Shown piece after piece: positions 19,742 through 30,518 of a stretch of 64,000 nucleotides of DNA. Positions within the stretch are counted from its first letter, which is position 1, and each line of letters begins with the position of its first letter. The position numbers and the translations under genes are program-made. Source of the stretch: Pseudovibrio flavus (GTDB lineage: Bacteria > Pseudomonadota > Alphaproteobacteria > Rhizobiales > Stappiaceae); the NCBI RefSeq assembly GCF_009711345.1, contig NZ_SMMA01000066.1:125423-189422 (forward strand), in the 5' to 3' direction. The notes under the pieces are model-generated. The model saw only the letters and a list, made by a program, of their open reading frames with translations. It made no database searches and was not told the DNA's origin.

Positions 19742-20692
19742 TTATCCGCGCTTTTCCATAGCAGAACGGATGGCACTTGCAATAAGCGGAGTGGCATCTA
19801 TCGGTGTGTATGTGGGGCCATCCAAAGGTCCCGGAAAGGGGTGTGTGATACCTTCCACTTCCAAGCGCGATAAAAATCCCTTCAACTTCTCGTGGCCGCC
19901 GGTTGGCGCGAAGACATAGATCGGTTTTCCGGTCGCTGCTGCCTCGCTCACCATGTTGGCCGAGTCGGCTGTAACGACTATACCTGATGCGCCTGCAAGA
20001 TACTGAAGCATCGGGTTTTCACCCGTACCGTTCCACAGAAGGTGTGGGCCGGAAGCGGCGATCTCCGCGATTTTGCGCTGTAGCCCCTCAGGTGTGCGAC
20101 GGGAGCAGGTAATCATGAGCGAGTGGGTGTTACCCGCTTCTGCCAGCCCTTCTGCAAATTTGCGGCTATCTGCATCTGTGAAGGTATGGTGACGGCTGTT
20201 GCCTCCCACTAGCACAGCAAGCTTGGGCAGGGGCAGGGCAGCGATCTCAGGCCACGGATTTTGACGCGCTTGCTCTAGAGCCTGTGCCGAGAACCGATGG
20301 GGCGAGGTGAGTGTAGCCAGAACGTTTTCACCGCGTAGGCCGTCGTGCTCCGGCACCCAGATGAAATCTGCATCTTTGGTTCCGGTGCGTGGGTCTTTAA
20401 GAAATACGGTGAAGGTCTTGCCGCCAGAGTACTTCTTGATGGCCCTCAGATAAGGAACTGCGCGGCGGCCGGATGCAATTGCGATATCAGGGTAGGGCGG
20501 AGCAATGGGACTGCCTTGCTCACTTGGCCGGTCTTTGGGATCAATGGGTCCACGGGGCATTGCCAGCGCAAAAAGACGACGCGGCGTGACGCGCCTCGTC
20601 TCGACGGTTCCACCAAGTTCATTTGCAACAGCAAGGCATTGAGTTTCGTCGCCAGCTTTGCCGTCCGTTATTACCCACAGATATTGGGCCAT
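19742..20692 (-). CDS. ELM1-like (DUF1022) protein
   Basis: A 316-residue protein of the mitochondrial-fission ELM1/DUF1022 family, named after the plant homologue involved in fission. The bacterial role is unknown. Recognisable parts are the start WVITDGKAGDETQCLAVANELGG, VLVGGNSRHHTFTD, LMITCSRRTP and VVTADSANMVSEAAATGKPIYVF, resembling a GT-B glycosyltransferase-like fold with a nucleotide-sugar-type C-terminal motif. It is the first gene of an apparent three-gene minus-strand unit with trxB 58 bases downstream, and it is divergent from the Lrp gene. Confidence 0.88.
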   Translation of the reverse strand: MAQYLWVITDGKAGDETQCLAVANELGGTVETRRVTPRRLFALAMPRGPIDPKDRPSEQGSPIAPPYPDIAIASGRRAVPYLRAIKKYSGGKTFTVFLKDPRTGTKDADFIWVPEHDGLRGENVLATLTSPHRFSAQALEQARQNPWPEIAALPLPKLAVLVGGNSRHHTFTDADSRKFAEGLAEAGNTHSLMITCSRRTPEGLQRKIAEIAASGPHLLWNGTGENPMLQYLAGASGIVVTADSANMVSEAAATGKPIYVFAPTGGHEKLKGFLSRLEVEGITHPFPGPLDGPTYTPIDATPLIASAIRSAMEKRG

Positions 20693-20840
20693 TGTGCCGC
20701 GTTACCTATCATCAAGTTTCTATTTATCTCGGAAATTTGATATAGTCTTTCGCATTGGCGCAATAAAGCTACAATATGCTTTTCGCGTCTAATTCCGTAG
20801 TTTCCTATAATTTTGGTCCTGATAATGCAACAGGACACCA

Positions 20841-21338
20841 ATGAAGGGCTTAGGCTTGAAAGCACGTCTTGATTCTATCGACTGGCAAATTCTCAAAGAA
20901 TTGCAAGAGGATGGCCGTATTACGAACGTGGAGCTTGCCCGTCGTGTCGGCATTTCCGCTCCTCCGTGCCTCCGTCGAGTTCGTGCCTTGGAAGAAGCTG
21001 GTCTTATTCGCGGCTACCGTACATTGCTGGACGAGAAGCAACTCGGCTTCGAAGTTACCGGCTTTGTAATGGTTGGCCTGCACAACCAGACCGAGGCTGA
21101 TCTGGTTGCATTCGAGAACAAGGTAAACGAGTGGAGCATTGTGCGCGAAAGCTACATCATTTCCGGTGAATTCGATTTCATCTTGAAATGTATCGCTCCG
21201 GATCTGGAAAGCTTCCAGAACTTCATCATCCGCGATGTGACTGCGACCCCGAACGTCGATACCGTTCGTACCGCTTTGGCGATCCGCCGTTGTAAGGATC
21301 ACCCTAGTGTTGCGATTACAAAAGGACAGGCGGACTAA
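20841..21338 (+). CDS. Lrp/AsnC family transcriptional regulator
   Basis: A 165-residue Lrp-type regulator. The N-terminal HTH (LDSIDWQILKELQEDGRITNVELARRVGISAPPCLRRVRALEEAGLI, about residues 11-57) precedes the RAM/AsnC ligand-binding domain, whose core is GYRTLLDEKQLGFEVTGFVMVGL and FDFILKCIAPDLESFQNFI. Members sense amino acids and form octamers. No amino-acid metabolism gene is adjacent, so the target is unknown. It is divergent from the ELM1-like gene with 148 intergenic bases, AT-rich and suitable for two promoters. Confidence 0.92.
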   Translation: MKGLGLKARLDSIDWQILKELQEDGRITNVELARRVGISAPPCLRRVRALEEAGLIRGYRTLLDEKQLGFEVTGFVMVGLHNQTEADLVAFENKVNEWSIVRESYIISGEFDFILKCIAPDLESFQNFIIRDVTATPNVDTVRTALAIRRCKDHPSVAITKGQAD

Positions 21339-21371
21339 CCGCCTGACCCCTTTCTTGAGCCTTTACGGGCT

Positions 21372-22718
21372 CTAGGCTTGAATGCGCCGGATTTCATCGA
21401 AGAATGCATGAATTCCGGCCCCAAGCCTTCCATTCTCCTCTTCCATCTTTCGGCTTGTACTTGCTGTATTGGTAATCGCCTGATGGGCGTTGTTTACCTG
21501 CGCAAGAATTTCGCTGATCTCGTTGTTGGTCTGAGCCGCATTTTCCGCCGCTGACTGAACGCTCTTGGCGATTTCCAGCGTAGCTGCATCCTGTTCTTCA
21601 ACTGCGCTTGCAATTGATGTTGTGGTTTGGCTGACTTCGCTAATCTTGGCAGCGATAGATGCGATTTCCTGAACACAGCGAATGGTCTCGGCCTGAATTG
21701 CCGCGATTTTTACGCCGATATCTTCAGTTGCCTTGCTGGTTTGGCCTGCAAGGTCTTTCACCTCAGCTGCTACGATGGCAAAGCCTCTCCCTGCTTCACC
21801 AGCGCGCGCCGCTTCGATGGTTGCGTTGAGAGCCAGTAGATTGGTCTGCTCTGCAATATCGCGAATGAGATCTGTTACCGCGCCAATCTCATCCGTGGCT
21901 GCCTGAAGGTCAGCGAGGTTTTTGTTGGTGCGTTCTGCATCTTCTGCCACGGAACGTGCTGTTGCCGCAGACTTATTGACCTGCTGGCCGATTTCCGAAA
22001 CGCTGGCACTCATCTCCTCAACGGACGCGGCACCGCTTTGAACGTTCTGGGCGGTGGCAGTAGCTGTGTTGTTTGCCGAGATCGCTGTAGATTTGTTCTG
22101 CTCTGCAAGCTGTTCCATCTCGTCAGCACTGTTAACCAGCTTCTGCCCCAGTTCCGTTGCTAGATGGGTCTGCTGTTCAACCTGCGTGCGGAACTCTTCA
22201 ATAGCCGTATGGATCTGGCGATCCTTCTTCTGCTGTTCCTCTACCATGATGGTTTGGTAGGCGTTTGCAGCAAAGCACATATCAAGGGTCGCTGCTCTTT
22301 GAACGGCTGCTATGTCCTGTGCAAGCGCGCCTGCACGCCAGCGGGCTTTCTTACCGAGATGACGAGTTAACTCGCCGAGAATAAAGCTGTAGCCACCGAT
22401 GTACCATTCTGTGGTCAGTCCAATGCGGGCGTGGGCTCTACCGATACGCTCGATATTGTCGAAGTAACTTTGATCAAACTCTCCGGAGAAAAGGAGCTTC
22501 CAATGGGAGCTTTGCGCCAGCTTGAGGCGCTCGGTGTGATTGCTGACAAGGTGACCGATGTTCGGATCATCCTCAACGTTCTTGTAGAAAGTGTCCAAGA
22601 CATTTGGGAGCATCTCGGAGATCGTTGGCCATAGCTTTTTCAGGCGCGCGCGTGTCGCTGCGTCAATGCCATAAAACTGTAGTAGCCTTTGAAACTGCTG
22701 ATCTTTACTCTCTTCCAT
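21372..22718 (-). CDS. Soluble globin-coupled methyl-accepting chemotaxis protein
   Basis: A 448-residue protein with an N-terminal protoglobin sensor (about residues 8-165), including the globin-coupled sensor signature [20 protein letters not shown], whose histidine is the probable proximal heme ligand. A methyl-accepting signalling domain follows (about 225-445) with the conserved hairpin tip [33 protein letters not shown]. No transmembrane segment is present, so it should be a cytoplasmic oxygen/NO-type receptor that feeds CheA, like HemAT. It lies downstream of greA after a terminator and no che gene is close. Confidence 0.93.
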   Translation of the reverse strand: MEESKDQQFQRLLQFYGIDAATRARLKKLWPTISEMLPNVLDTFYKNVEDDPNIGHLVSNHTERLKLAQSSHWKLLFSGEFDQSYFDNIERIGRAHARIGLTTEWYIGGYSFILGELTRHLGKKARWRAGALAQDIAAVQRAATLDMCFAANAYQTIMVEEQQKKDRQIHTAIEEFRTQVEQQTHLATELGQKLVNSADEMEQLAEQNKSTAISANNTATATAQNVQSGAASVEEMSASVSEIGQQVNKSAATARSVAEDAERTNKNLADLQAATDEIGAVTDLIRDIAEQTNLLALNATIEAARAGEAGRGFAIVAAEVKDLAGQTSKATEDIGVKIAAIQAETIRCVQEIASIAAKISEVSQTTTSIASAVEEQDAATLEIAKSVQSAAENAAQTNNEISEILAQVNNAHQAITNTASTSRKMEEENGRLGAGIHAFFDEIRRIQA

Positions 22719-22851
22719 ACCGATATAACCCCCACGGTTGCCATGCGTGATATGTTACAGCGAAAGGTTAATCATTCGTGATAATGATTAGTAAAAATCA
22801 CCTATATTGCGATTATTGATAATTTTTCCATGAGCGTTTTTTAGGCAAAAA

Positions 22852-22875
22852 AAATGCCGCTAGGGAGCGGCATTT
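22852..22875 (-). terminator. Rho-independent terminator after greA
   Basis: On the minus strand AAATGCCGCT pairs with AGCGGCATTT across a 4-nt loop and runs into eight T residues. It lies 21 bases beyond the greA stop. Confidence 0.92.
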
Positions 22876-22896
22876 CGGGGTATCGAAGCGTAAAGC

Positions 22897-23370
22897 TTAA
22901 ATGAACTCTACCTCTACGATTTCGTAGGAGCGTGCACCGCCTGGTGCAGTCACTTCAACGCTGTCGCCAAGAGACTTGCCGATGAGTGCGCGAGCGATCG
23001 GGGAAGAGATGGAGATCTTGCCTTTGGAAACGTCTGCTTCAACGTCGCCAACGATCATGTATCTTTTCTTCTCTTCAGTGTCCTCGTCAATCATGGTCAC
23101 AGTCGCACCGAACTTGATGGTATCGCCGCTGAGTTTAGTCAGGTCGATAACTTCAGCGCGGCCCAGCTTGTCTTCCAGCTCAGCGATGCGGCCTTCGTTC
23201 AGGCTCTGCTGTTCTTTCGCCGCATGGTACTCTGCGTTCTCGGAAAGATCGCCATGGGCACGAGCTTCGGAGATGGCCGCAATAATGCGCGGACGCTCAA
23301 CGGAGGTACGGTTCTTCAGCTCGTCGTTGAGCATCGCGTACCCGGCGGCCGTCATTGGTACCTTTTCCAT
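22897..23370 (-). CDS. greA: Transcription elongation factor GreA
   Basis: A 157-residue GreA that rescues backtracked RNA polymerase by stimulating transcript cleavage. The N-terminal coiled coil begins with [30 protein letters not shown] and contains [20 protein letters not shown], whose tip (DLSENAEY) places acidic residues in the secondary channel. The C-terminal FKBP-like domain ends [21 protein letters not shown]. The start at 23370 gives the standard length. The gene follows carB on the minus strand with 106 bases and a weak hairpin between them. Confidence 0.97.
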   Translation of the reverse strand: MEKVPMTAAGYAMLNDELKNRTSVERPRIIAAISEARAHGDLSENAEYHAAKEQQSLNEGRIAELEDKLGRAEVIDLTKLSGDTIKFGATVTMIDEDTEEKKRYMIVGDVEADVSKGKISISSPIARALIGKSLGDSVEVTAPGGARSYEIVEVEFI

Positions 23371-23430
23371 TACACGTACACCTTTCTAACTGTTGCGTTT
23401 TTAAGAGCACCTCGCTTACGCAACAAAAAA

Positions 23431-23475
23431 ACTGACCGGGCAAGGTTACCTCACCCGGACACGTTATTGTCAGTT
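23431..23475 (-). terminator. Probable terminator after carB
   Basis: On the minus strand CCGGG and CCCGG (23454-23458 and 23436-23440) form a stem, and AACTGA/TCAGTT outer arms can add to it, ending in a run of seven T residues. A bulge makes it less certain. Confidence 0.6.
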
Positions 23476-23476
23476 C

Positions 23477-26400
23477 CTAGAAATAAGACTGTAGTGGTCT
23501 TACTTCAAGGTCTCCGGCTTTGTAGGCCGTGATTGCTTTAGAAGCCGCAAGACAGCCAGCCAAGGTCGTGTAATACGGAACCTTGTTCATAAGGGCGGCT
23601 TGTCTCAACGATTTACTATCGGAAAGGGCCTGAGCGCCTTCCGTTGTATTGAAGACCAGCTGCACCTCACCGTTCTTGATAACATCAACGATATGAGGAC
23701 GCCCTTCAAGAACCTTGTTGACCTTTGAACAAGCGATCCCTTGGTTTTCCAAGTATCTTTGTGTTCCGGCTGTAGAAATAATCTTGAAACCGTTAGCTTC
23801 AAGCGCTTTAGCCGCTTCCACAATCTTCGGTTTATCGGAGTCCTTTACGGAAATAAACGCAGTTCCACCGGTAGGGATAAGTACTCCCCCTCCGATTTGT
23901 GATTTAGCGAAGGCAACTGCGAAGTCTACGTCCAGACCCATTACTTCGCCGGTAGAGCGCATTTCAGGGCCAAGAACCGTATCAACACCCGGGAAGCGCG
24001 CGAACGGGAATACCGCTTCTTTCACTGCGATGTGCTTCAGGTCCTTCTTCTGAAGGTTGAAGGTCGCCAGTTTTTCGCCAGCCATGATGCGGGATGCGAT
24101 TTTCGCAATCGGCTCACCAATGGTTTTCGCAACGAATGGAACAGTACGGGATGCACGTGGGTTCACTTCCAGAACGTAGATTTCGCCGTCTTTGATAGCG
24201 AACTGCACGTTCATGAGGCCAACCACATTGAGTTCCAGAGCGAGCTTGCGTGCCTGCACTTCCAACTCTGCGAGCATTTCATCGCTGAGAGAGTATGCAG
24301 GGAGCGAACAAGCACTGTCGCCGGAGTGGATACCAGCTTCTTCGATGTGCTCCATAATACCGGCGATGAAGACATCTTCACCATCACACAGGGCGTCAAC
24401 GTCTACTTCAATTGCGCCGTCGAGGTAACGGTCGAACAGAAGCGGGTTGGTTCCGAGCAGGGTGTTGATCTGGCCGGTTTTATCGTTCGGATACTTTGCG
24501 CGGATGTCGTGCGGTACCAGTTCAGGCAGGGTGCCGAGCAGGTAGTTGTTCAGCGCTTCATCATCGCGGATGATCTGCATTGCACGGCCACCCAGAACGT
24601 AGGATGGGCGAACAACGAGAGGCAGACCAAGCTGGCTCGCAATGAGACGGCCCTGTTCTACAGAGTAGGCAATGCCGTTTTCTGGCTGCTTGAGGCCAAC
24701 GCGGTGAAGAAGACGCAGGAAGCGATCACGGTCTTCTGCAAGGTCGATTGCATCTGGAGAGGTGCCGAGGATCGGAATACCAGCTTCCAGAAGCGCATTC
24801 GCCAAGCCAAGAGGTGTCTGGCCGCCGAACTGAACGATCACGCCCTTGAGGTCACCCTTGGACTGCTCAAGACGCAGGATTTCTAGAGTGTCTTCAGCGG
24901 TCAGTGGTTCGAAGTAGAGGCGATCAGAGGTGTCGTAATCGGTGGAGACGGTCTCCGGATTACAGTTGATCATGATGGTTTCGTAACCAGCGTCCTTCAG
25001 AGCGAAGGATGCATGACAGCAGCAATAGTCGAACTCGATACCCTGACCGATACGGTTAGGGCCACCGCCGAGAATTACGATTTTTTCGCGCTCGCTTGGC
25101 TGTGCTTCACAGTGCAACTCACCAGCAAGTGGTGTCTCATAAGTAGAGTACATGTAAGCGGTTGGGGATGCGAATTCTGCTGCGCAGGTATCGATGCGCT
25201 TATAAACAGGGCGCACGTCGAATTCTGCGCGAAGAGCTGCAACCTGCTCTGCTGTGGTGTTGGTTAGTGCTGCAATACGCTTGTCGGAGAAGCCCATGCC
25301 CTTCACCATGCGCAGAGCGTCTGCGTTGGTTGGCAGGCCGTGCTCTTCCAGCTTCTTCTCCATCTCGATGATGTCTTGCAGCTGGGCAATGAACCATGGA
25401 TCGATCTTACAGATAGAGTGGATCTCTTCTGGAGAGGTGCCAAGGCGCAGGGTTTGAGCAACGTTGAGCAGGCGCATTGGTGTTGCAACAGCAAGTGCCT
25501 TGCGAATTGCGTTCTGGTCATCACCCTGACCAAGACCTTCGATCTCGATTGGATCAAGACCGCTCAGGCCTGTTTCAAGACCGCGAAGCGCTTTTTGCAT
25601 ACTTTCTGCGAAGGTACGGCCGATTGCCATAACTTCACCAACAGACTTCATTGCAGTGGTGAGGTTTGGTTCGGAGCCCGGGAACTTCTCGAATGCGAAG
25701 CGAGGGATCTTGGTGACGACGTAGTCGATGGTTGGCTCGAAGGACGCAGGGGTTGCGCCGCCGGTGATGTCGTTTTCCAGCTCGTCGAGGGTGTAGCCCA
25801 CTGCCAGCTTAGCCGCGACCTTAGCAATCGGGAAGCCGGTTGCCTTGGATGCAAGAGCGGAGGAGCGGGATACGCGCGGGTTCATTTCGATAACAACCAG
25901 ACGGCCGTTCTCAGGATTTACCGCGAACTGAACGTTGGAACCGCCAGTTTCAACACCGATCTCGCGCAGAACCGCAATCGAGGCGTCGCGCATGATCTGG
26001 TATTCTTTGTCGGTCAGGGTGAGTGCAGGAGCAACAGTGATGGAGTCACCGGTGTGCACGCCCATCGGATCGATGTTCTCGATAGAGCAGATGATGATGC
26101 AGTTATCCGCTGTATCGCGAACCACTTCCATCTCGTACTCTTTCCAGCCAAGCAGGCTTTCATCGATCAGCACCTGACCGGTTGGAGAGGCATCGATACC
26201 GGAACGTACGATCTGCTCGTACTCTTCCTTGTTGTAGGCAACGCCGCCGCCGGTACCACCAAGGGTGAAGGCTGGGCGGATAATTGCAGGCAGGCCGATT
26301 TCATCGAGCTGGCTAAGCGCGATAGCGTAACCCTGCATGCGGTCGTAACCAATGATTTTGCCGTTTTCATCATGGATAGCCGGAGAGCTGGCAATTGCTG

Positions 26401-26836
26401 CGCGTGGGTTCTCCAGTCCAATTTTATCCATGGCCGCGCGGAACTTTTCGCGGTCCTCAGCTTTGTCGATGACATCGGCTTTCGCGCCGATCATCTCAAC
26501 ACCGTACTTCTCCAGCGTACCGCGTTCTTCCAGTGCAAGGGCACAGTTCAGCGCAGTCTGGCCACCCATTGTCGGAAGGATCGCATCTGGTCTTTCCTTC
26601 GCAATAATCTGCTCGACAATTTCTGGGGTAATCGGCTCGATATAAGTCGCATCTGCCAGATCCGGATCAGTCATGATCGTTGCCGGATTGGAGTTGACGA
26701 GGATAATTCGGTAGCCTTCTTCTCGCAGCGCCTTACAAGCCTGTGTACCGGAGTAGTCAAACTCACAGGCCTGGCCAATCACAATTGGGCCTGCTCCGAT
26801 GATGAGGATGGATTGGATATCGTTGCGTTTTGGCAT
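23477..26836 (-). CDS. carB: Carbamoyl-phosphate synthase large subunit
   Basis: A 1119-residue ATP-dependent subunit that makes carbamoyl phosphate for arginine and pyrimidine synthesis with CarA. It has two homologous ATP-grasp halves: the first begins [21 protein letters not shown] and the second [21 protein letters not shown]. An MGS-like allosteric domain follows at the C-terminus ([20 protein letters not shown]). Length and motifs are normal for alphaproteobacteria. Start ATG 26836 gives MPKRNDIQ. The gene is not next to carA: an XRE gene, a 1.25 kb gap and a MerR gene separate them. Long antisense frames inside it are shadows. Confidence 0.97.
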   Translation of the reverse strand: MPKRNDIQSILIIGAGPIVIGQACEFDYSGTQACKALREEGYRIILVNSNPATIMTDPDLADATYIEPITPEIVEQIIAKERPDAILPTMGGQTALNCALALEERGTLEKYGVEMIGAKADVIDKAEDREKFRAAMDKIGLENPRAAIASSPAIHDENGKIIGYDRMQGYAIALSQLDEIGLPAIIRPAFTLGGTGGGVAYNKEEYEQIVRSGIDASPTGQVLIDESLLGWKEYEMEVVRDTADNCIIICSIENIDPMGVHTGDSITVAPALTLTDKEYQIMRDASIAVLREIGVETGGSNVQFAVNPENGRLVVIEMNPRVSRSSALASKATGFPIAKVAAKLAVGYTLDELENDITGGATPASFEPTIDYVVTKIPRFAFEKFPGSEPNLTTAMKSVGEVMAIGRTFAESMQKALRGLETGLSGLDPIEIEGLGQGDDQNAIRKALAVATPMRLLNVAQTLRLGTSPEEIHSICKIDPWFIAQLQDIIEMEKKLEEHGLPTNADALRMVKGMGFSDKRIAALTNTTAEQVAALRAEFDVRPVYKRIDTCAAEFASPTAYMYSTYETPLAGELHCEAQPSEREKIVILGGGPNRIGQGIEFDYCCCHASFALKDAGYETIMINCNPETVSTDYDTSDRLYFEPLTAEDTLEILRLEQSKGDLKGVIVQFGGQTPLGLANALLEAGIPILGTSPDAIDLAEDRDRFLRLLHRVGLKQPENGIAYSVEQGRLIASQLGLPLVVRPSYVLGGRAMQIIRDDEALNNYLLGTLPELVPHDIRAKYPNDKTGQINTLLGTNPLLFDRYLDGAIEVDVDALCDGEDVFIAGIMEHIEEAGIHSGDSACSLPAYSLSDEMLAELEVQARKLALELNVVGLMNVQFAIKDGEIYVLEVNPRASRTVPFVAKTIGEPIAKIASRIMAGEKLATFNLQKKDLKHIAVKEAVFPFARFPGVDTVLGPEMRSTGEVMGLDVDFAVAFAKSQIGGGVLIPTGGTAFISVKDSDKPKIVEAAKALEANGFKIISTAGTQRYLENQGIACSKVNKVLEGRPHIVDVIKNGEVQLVFNTTEGAQALSDSKSLRQAALMNKVPYYTTLAGCLAASKAITAYKAGDLEVRPLQSYF

Positions 26837-26962
26837 CTTCGCTCGTCGTCAGTAATCGCCCCGCGCAGAAACCTGCGCAAGGTGGAGTGAATATAAGTGC
26901 TGTAAGCTGAGCGAACCTTATATGTGGGTTCTCTCGACTATTAAAGACCTTCCTTGGTGTAT

Positions 26963-27229
26963 TTAAGGAGAATTTCGTGTGGTTTCATCCTCAAGGGTGT
27001 TAACCGATAGTTTTAATTCGGTTATTTTTTCCCCGTCGAAATCTCCTATACCTTGAAGAAGTGCGAAACAGGCAAGCCTGACGGACTTGGGAATCTCTAC
27101 TTTCCGGTCCTCTCGCTCGCCTTTTTCGTAGTATTGAATCATCCGCTTTTTGAGCCCCAGTACCTCAGCAGCTTCCTTCTGCTTCAGTCCGAGTGATCTT
27201 CGCCACATTTTGAATTGTTCGGGAGTCAT
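26963..27229 (-). CDS. XRE-family helix-turn-helix protein
   Basis: An 88-residue DNA-binding protein with an HTH_XRE domain over about residues 1-60: MTPEQFKMWRRSLGLKQKEAAEVLG then LKKRMIQYYEKGEREDRKVEIPKSVRLAC. The C-terminal 25 residues are acidic and have no known domain. It is encoded upstream of carB on the same strand, 126 bases from the carB start, and may act locally or be part of a two-gene unit. No toxin gene is seen on its other side, so an antitoxin role is not supported. The start ATG at 27229 is reasonable. Confidence 0.82.
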   Translation of the reverse strand: MTPEQFKMWRRSLGLKQKEAAEVLGLKKRMIQYYEKGEREDRKVEIPKSVRLACFALLQGIGDFDGEKITELKLSVNTLEDETTRNSP

Positions 27230-28485
27230 CTGGCATCGTTCACAGCGCTACGGTCATTACAACCATGGATTTATGATGGCCTACTTTAAGGTGTATCCGT
27301 AGTCGTAATCAAGCATTGCAGTTGGCGAAACGGCTGTAAATAGAGCATTTCTCATCTCTTTCTGAGAGGGAGGGGCGACGCGTGGTAAGCCTCCTCATCT
27401 AGAGCATCTGCTTCGATGAATGCAGGAAGAGTAGGTCGTATTGGTAGGCAGGCTGCAGCGTAGGGTAGTAATGGCCGTTTGCCCGAATTTCGCAAAACCC
27501 TGTCCGAATTAAAGTATAAATTGGTTGTTTTTTGTATTCGTTACAAAATGGAACAAGAAACGCATAAAGGCATAGGGATTGGGGAACAGTTCGCTGACCT
27601 ACTTCTATGGGCTACCGTAATAGCTTTGAAGTTGCTCGGTCTGAGATGGTTAGGTGAAACGCCCTTAGCCTTTTGGTGGAACCAAATTTCGTTTTTGAAC
27701 TACTCGTGTGCAGGGCACAAAAAGATGAAGAAATTTTAGGGAAGGGGAAGTGATTCACACCCCTTCACCCATATAGGTTGTATCGGAAATACACATTCAA
27801 CAGCTTATTCTGTGGGAAAAAACGATAGGTATGAATGTAGATCGCATTTGTGCATGTGCGAGAAAATTCAATTCAATCATTTTAAAATATGATGCAAAAT
27901 CTGAAATATATTATAGATGGCAAAATCTTTTCATGCACATATTGCGCCTTCTTGAAGAAATGCGCTTTTTGCTTCTGCTAAAAGTAGTGGTTTGAGATTA
28001 CGCAGTGTCATTCTTGCTTAGATCACCTTGTAAGTGATGATTTCTTCCATTTATTTTACGCTCAAAATACATTTTTTATACTTGGCGAATACTGGTTATA
28101 AACTTCGGTAGGTGTTAAGCCATAGCTGATAAATTACATAACTAAAGAAAAAAAGATTTTCGTCAGGCTATATTTTTAGAAAATGCTTGTGTACCTTATC
28201 AATAATCCCGTAGCGCAAGATCTAAAAAAGGGACGCGCGTTATAAGGATTGACCTGCTTCCGGGGCCTGGAATGGTTCTTTGGGCTGTCTTAATTACGGC
28301 ATGTCCTAGAGAGAGCTATAACATGCACTTGAGGCAATCTTTCTGAGGTGAAGCAGCAACATAAACGGGGTGAGCATTGGGAAGTGCTCCTGTGTGGCAA
28401 AGCCAGACAGGCTGGGGGAGATCAGAAAAGCTTTCCAAATTAATGTTCATCGAGGGATAAACTGGCAAACACCGGGCAAATAGAA
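27230..28485. other. 1.25 kb gene-poor gap, AT-rich in its middle
   Basis: No credible protein gene lies here. The only longer frame (27479-27739) has a TTG start, no ribosome-binding site and no recognisable domain. Bases 27780-28200 are clearly AT-richer than the surroundings. From 28230 the composition returns to normal and hairpins appear that may belong to the leader of the MerR gene. Confidence 0.6.
28299..28411 (+). promoter_or_regulatory. Structured leader or small RNA before MerR gene
   Basis: Three hairpins follow each other: GCATGT (28299-28304)/ACATGC (28321-28326) with a 16-nt loop; CACTT with AGGTG just after it; and CCTGT-G-TGGC with GCCA-G-ACAGG (28389-28411) with loop AAA and one G-G mismatch. 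This suggests a folded 5' leader. I do not recognise a riboswitch class. Confidence 0.3.
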
Positions 28486-28929
28486 ATGAACAGTATTCCT
28501 ATGAAGCTTGATCTGGTTCCTGATATTGCGGGTCCGATCCGTGATGACGAGGGCGACGGACAGCTTCTTGCAATTTCTGAAATGTCTGAGTTGTTCAGCG
28601 TGACACTACGCACGCTGCGATTCTACGAAGAAAAAGGGCTACTCAATCCGGTTCGTCGTGGGGCACGGCGTTTTTACCGGGGACGTGATGTTTCCCGTAT
28701 GCGTGTGATTTTGCAGGCCAAGAAAATCGGTCTGACGCTTGCTGAAGTCCGCCGCATTATCAAACTCGTTGAAGGTACAACTCCACGCGACGAGCAGCTT
28801 AAAGAGCTGAAAGAGATCTGCGGTTCACAAGAGCAGTTGCTGCGCGAGCAGGAGCAGGCGCTTCAAGAGCAGATCGCAGAAGTGAAGTCTGTGGTCGATG
28901 CGCTCGAAAACATGTTGGAAGCCGCTTAA
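28486..28929 (+). CDS. MerR family transcriptional regulator
   Basis: A 147-residue MerR-type protein. The winged-helix DNA-binding domain (about residues 27-95) contains ISEMSELFSVTLRTLRFYEEKGLLNPVRRGARRFYRGRDVSRM, followed by a long coiled-coil dimerisation helix (about 110-147). The C-terminus has no cysteine cluster, so a metal or oxidative sensor of the usual kind is unlikely; it may respond to an organic ligand or use fixed DNA bending. A GTP-like effector domain is absent. The N-terminal 20 residues are a non-conserved extension. A strong terminator follows. It is convergent with carA. Confidence 0.9.
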   Translation: MNSIPMKLDLVPDIAGPIRDDEGDGQLLAISEMSELFSVTLRTLRFYEEKGLLNPVRRGARRFYRGRDVSRMRVILQAKKIGLTLAEVRRIIKLVEGTTPRDEQLKELKEICGSQEQLLREQEQALQEQIAEVKSVVDALENMLEAA

Positions 28930-28957
28930 GCTCCACTTGCTTTAAAATTAGAGTTTA

Positions 28958-28987
28958 AAAAAACCCGCAGTTTTCTGCGGGTTTTTT
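28958..28987. terminator. Bidirectional terminator between MerR gene and carA
   Basis: AAAAAACCCGCAG (28958-28970) and CTGCGGGTTTTTT (28975-28987) with a TTTT loop. Both strands end in T-runs, so it can also terminate carA. Confidence 0.93.
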
Positions 28988-29079
28988 ATTTGTATAGCAC
29001 ACCGGGATTGTGATGTGGGCAATCCCGGCGTTTTTACTTCATTCCAAATGGTCAAAGCCTATGGGCTGTCGCCATTTCG

Positions 29080-30267
29080 TTAGGCAGCAACTTTCTTGCT
29101 TTCTTCAATGACTTCCATGAAGCGTTTGAAGAGGTAGAGGCTGTCCTGTGGGCCAGGGGATGCCTCTGGATGGTGCTGAACCGAGAAGATTGGCTTGCCC
29201 GTTACGCGCAGGCCGCAGTTCGTTCCATCAAACAGTGAGCGGTGGGTCTCTTCTACGCCTTCAGGCAGGGTGTCGGTATCGACAGCAAAGCCGTGGTTCA
29301 TAGAGGTGATTTCCACCTTGCCGGTCGTGAAGTCGCTAACCGGATGGTTTGCGCCGTGGTGACCTTGGTGCATCTTGGTTGTTTTAGCGCCCAAAGCCAG
29401 CGCAAGCATCTGGTGACCGAGGCAGATACCGAAGATCGGCAGATCGCGCTCAATCAGCTTACGAATGGTTGGAACCGCATATTCGCCAGTTGCAGCTGGA
29501 TCGCCCGGGCCGTTGGAAAGGAAAACGCCATCCGGGTTGTGGGCCAGAATTTCTTCTGCGCTCGCCGTTGCTGGAACAACGGTAACGCGGCAGCCCTGAT
29601 CGGCGAGAAGGCGAAGAATGTTGCGCTTTACGCCGAAGTCCATCGCCACAACGTGGTGACGGGTGTCAGTCTGCTTGCCGAAGCCTTCATCCCACTTCCA
29701 AGTGGTTTCATCCCACTCGTAGGTCTGAGGAGAGGTAACGTCTTTTGCAAGATCGAGACCTTCCAGTCCGCTAAATGCCTTTGCCTTTGCTTTCAGATCG
29801 TCAAGATCGAACTGTCCATCAGGCGCATGGCAAATGATGCCATTAGGCATGCCCTTTTCGCGAATAATCGCGGTGAGGGCGCGGGTGTCTATGCCTGTGA
29901 TGCCAATAATACCGCGAGCTTTGAGCCAAGCATCAAAATGTCGGCTTGCTCGGTAATTGGAAGGCTGCGTGATGTCAGCACGTAAAATAATACCGCGAAC
30001 CCCAGAGGCCGCGGCCATATTTACAGTCTCAATGTCGTCTTCATTCGTTCCGACATTTCCGATGTGTGGGAACGTGAAAGTAATGATTTGTCCGGCGTAG
30101 GAAGGATCGGTGAGGATCTCCTCGTAACCCGTGATGGCAGTGTTGAAACAAACCTCTCCGGGTGCAGAGCCGGAGGCGCCGATTCCCTTGCCTTCAATGA
30201 CTGTACCATCCGCGAGCACAATCAGGGCAGTAGTCGGTGTCTTGGACCACGCATCTGCAGTTATCAT
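29080..30267 (-). CDS. carA: Carbamoyl-phosphate synthase small subunit
   Basis: Glutamine amidotransferase subunit that feeds ammonia to CarB. I chose ATG 30267 ([10 protein letters not shown]), giving 395 residues and the usual start just before [21 protein letters not shown]; the open frame upstream is not conserved-looking. The N-terminal CPSase small-chain domain is followed by the class I GATase domain with the nucleophile cysteine in [16 protein letters not shown] and the distal [11 protein letters not shown]is-Glu pair. It is transcribed on the minus strand, convergent with MerR and divergent from yqeY. Confidence 0.96.
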   Translation of the reverse strand: MITADAWSKTPTTALIVLADGTVIEGKGIGASGSAPGEVCFNTAITGYEEILTDPSYAGQIITFTFPHIGNVGTNEDDIETVNMAAASGVRGIILRADITQPSNYRASRHFDAWLKARGIIGITGIDTRALTAIIREKGMPNGIICHAPDGQFDLDDLKAKAKAFSGLEGLDLAKDVTSPQTYEWDETTWKWDEGFGKQTDTRHHVVAMDFGVKRNILRLLADQGCRVTVVPATASAEEILAHNPDGVFLSNGPGDPAATGEYAVPTIRKLIERDLPIFGICLGHQMLALALGAKTTKMHQGHHGANHPVSDFTTGKVEITSMNHGFAVDTDTLPEGVEETHRSLFDGTNCGLRVTGKPIFSVQHHPEASPGPQDSLYLFKRFMEVIEESKKVAA

Positions 30268-30518
30268 ATCTTGCTTTCTTGAGTGTGTTGATGACATCAT
30301 GCGCCTGTTTGCAATTGCCGTTGGGGTTGACATTGCACCGTTGCAGTCGCATCAAGGCTGGCAATCTATGAGAAGGGGCCGATCTGGTCAATATCATCAT
30401 GAAGAAAATAGGACAGAAGTAGGATCCTATTTTCGAGTCCGGATTGTGATTTTGTGCCTGAAGTCAGGCAGTGTTATATAAAGAGCGTATGGTGTACATG
30501 GACGAGGGTCCCTCGATA

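Noticed and set aside
25340..26890. 516-codon open frame antisense to carB (and a 284-codon one at 24032-24886)
   Set aside because: The minus strand carries intact CarB with all motifs; the antisense frames have no domain and no ribosome-binding site. They result from codon bias.
26963..27229. XRE gene as antitoxin of a toxin-antitoxin pair
   Set aside because: No toxin-like ORF lies on either side within normal spacing.
27479..27739. 86-codon plus-strand frame upstream of MerR
   Set aside because: TTG start, no ribosome-binding site, no domain and AT-rich surroundings.
28345..28420. Cobalamin riboswitch-like words (GGGAAG, AGCCAGACAGG) before MerR
   Set aside because: The B12 box and GCCACTG core do not match, so I did not call a riboswitch.
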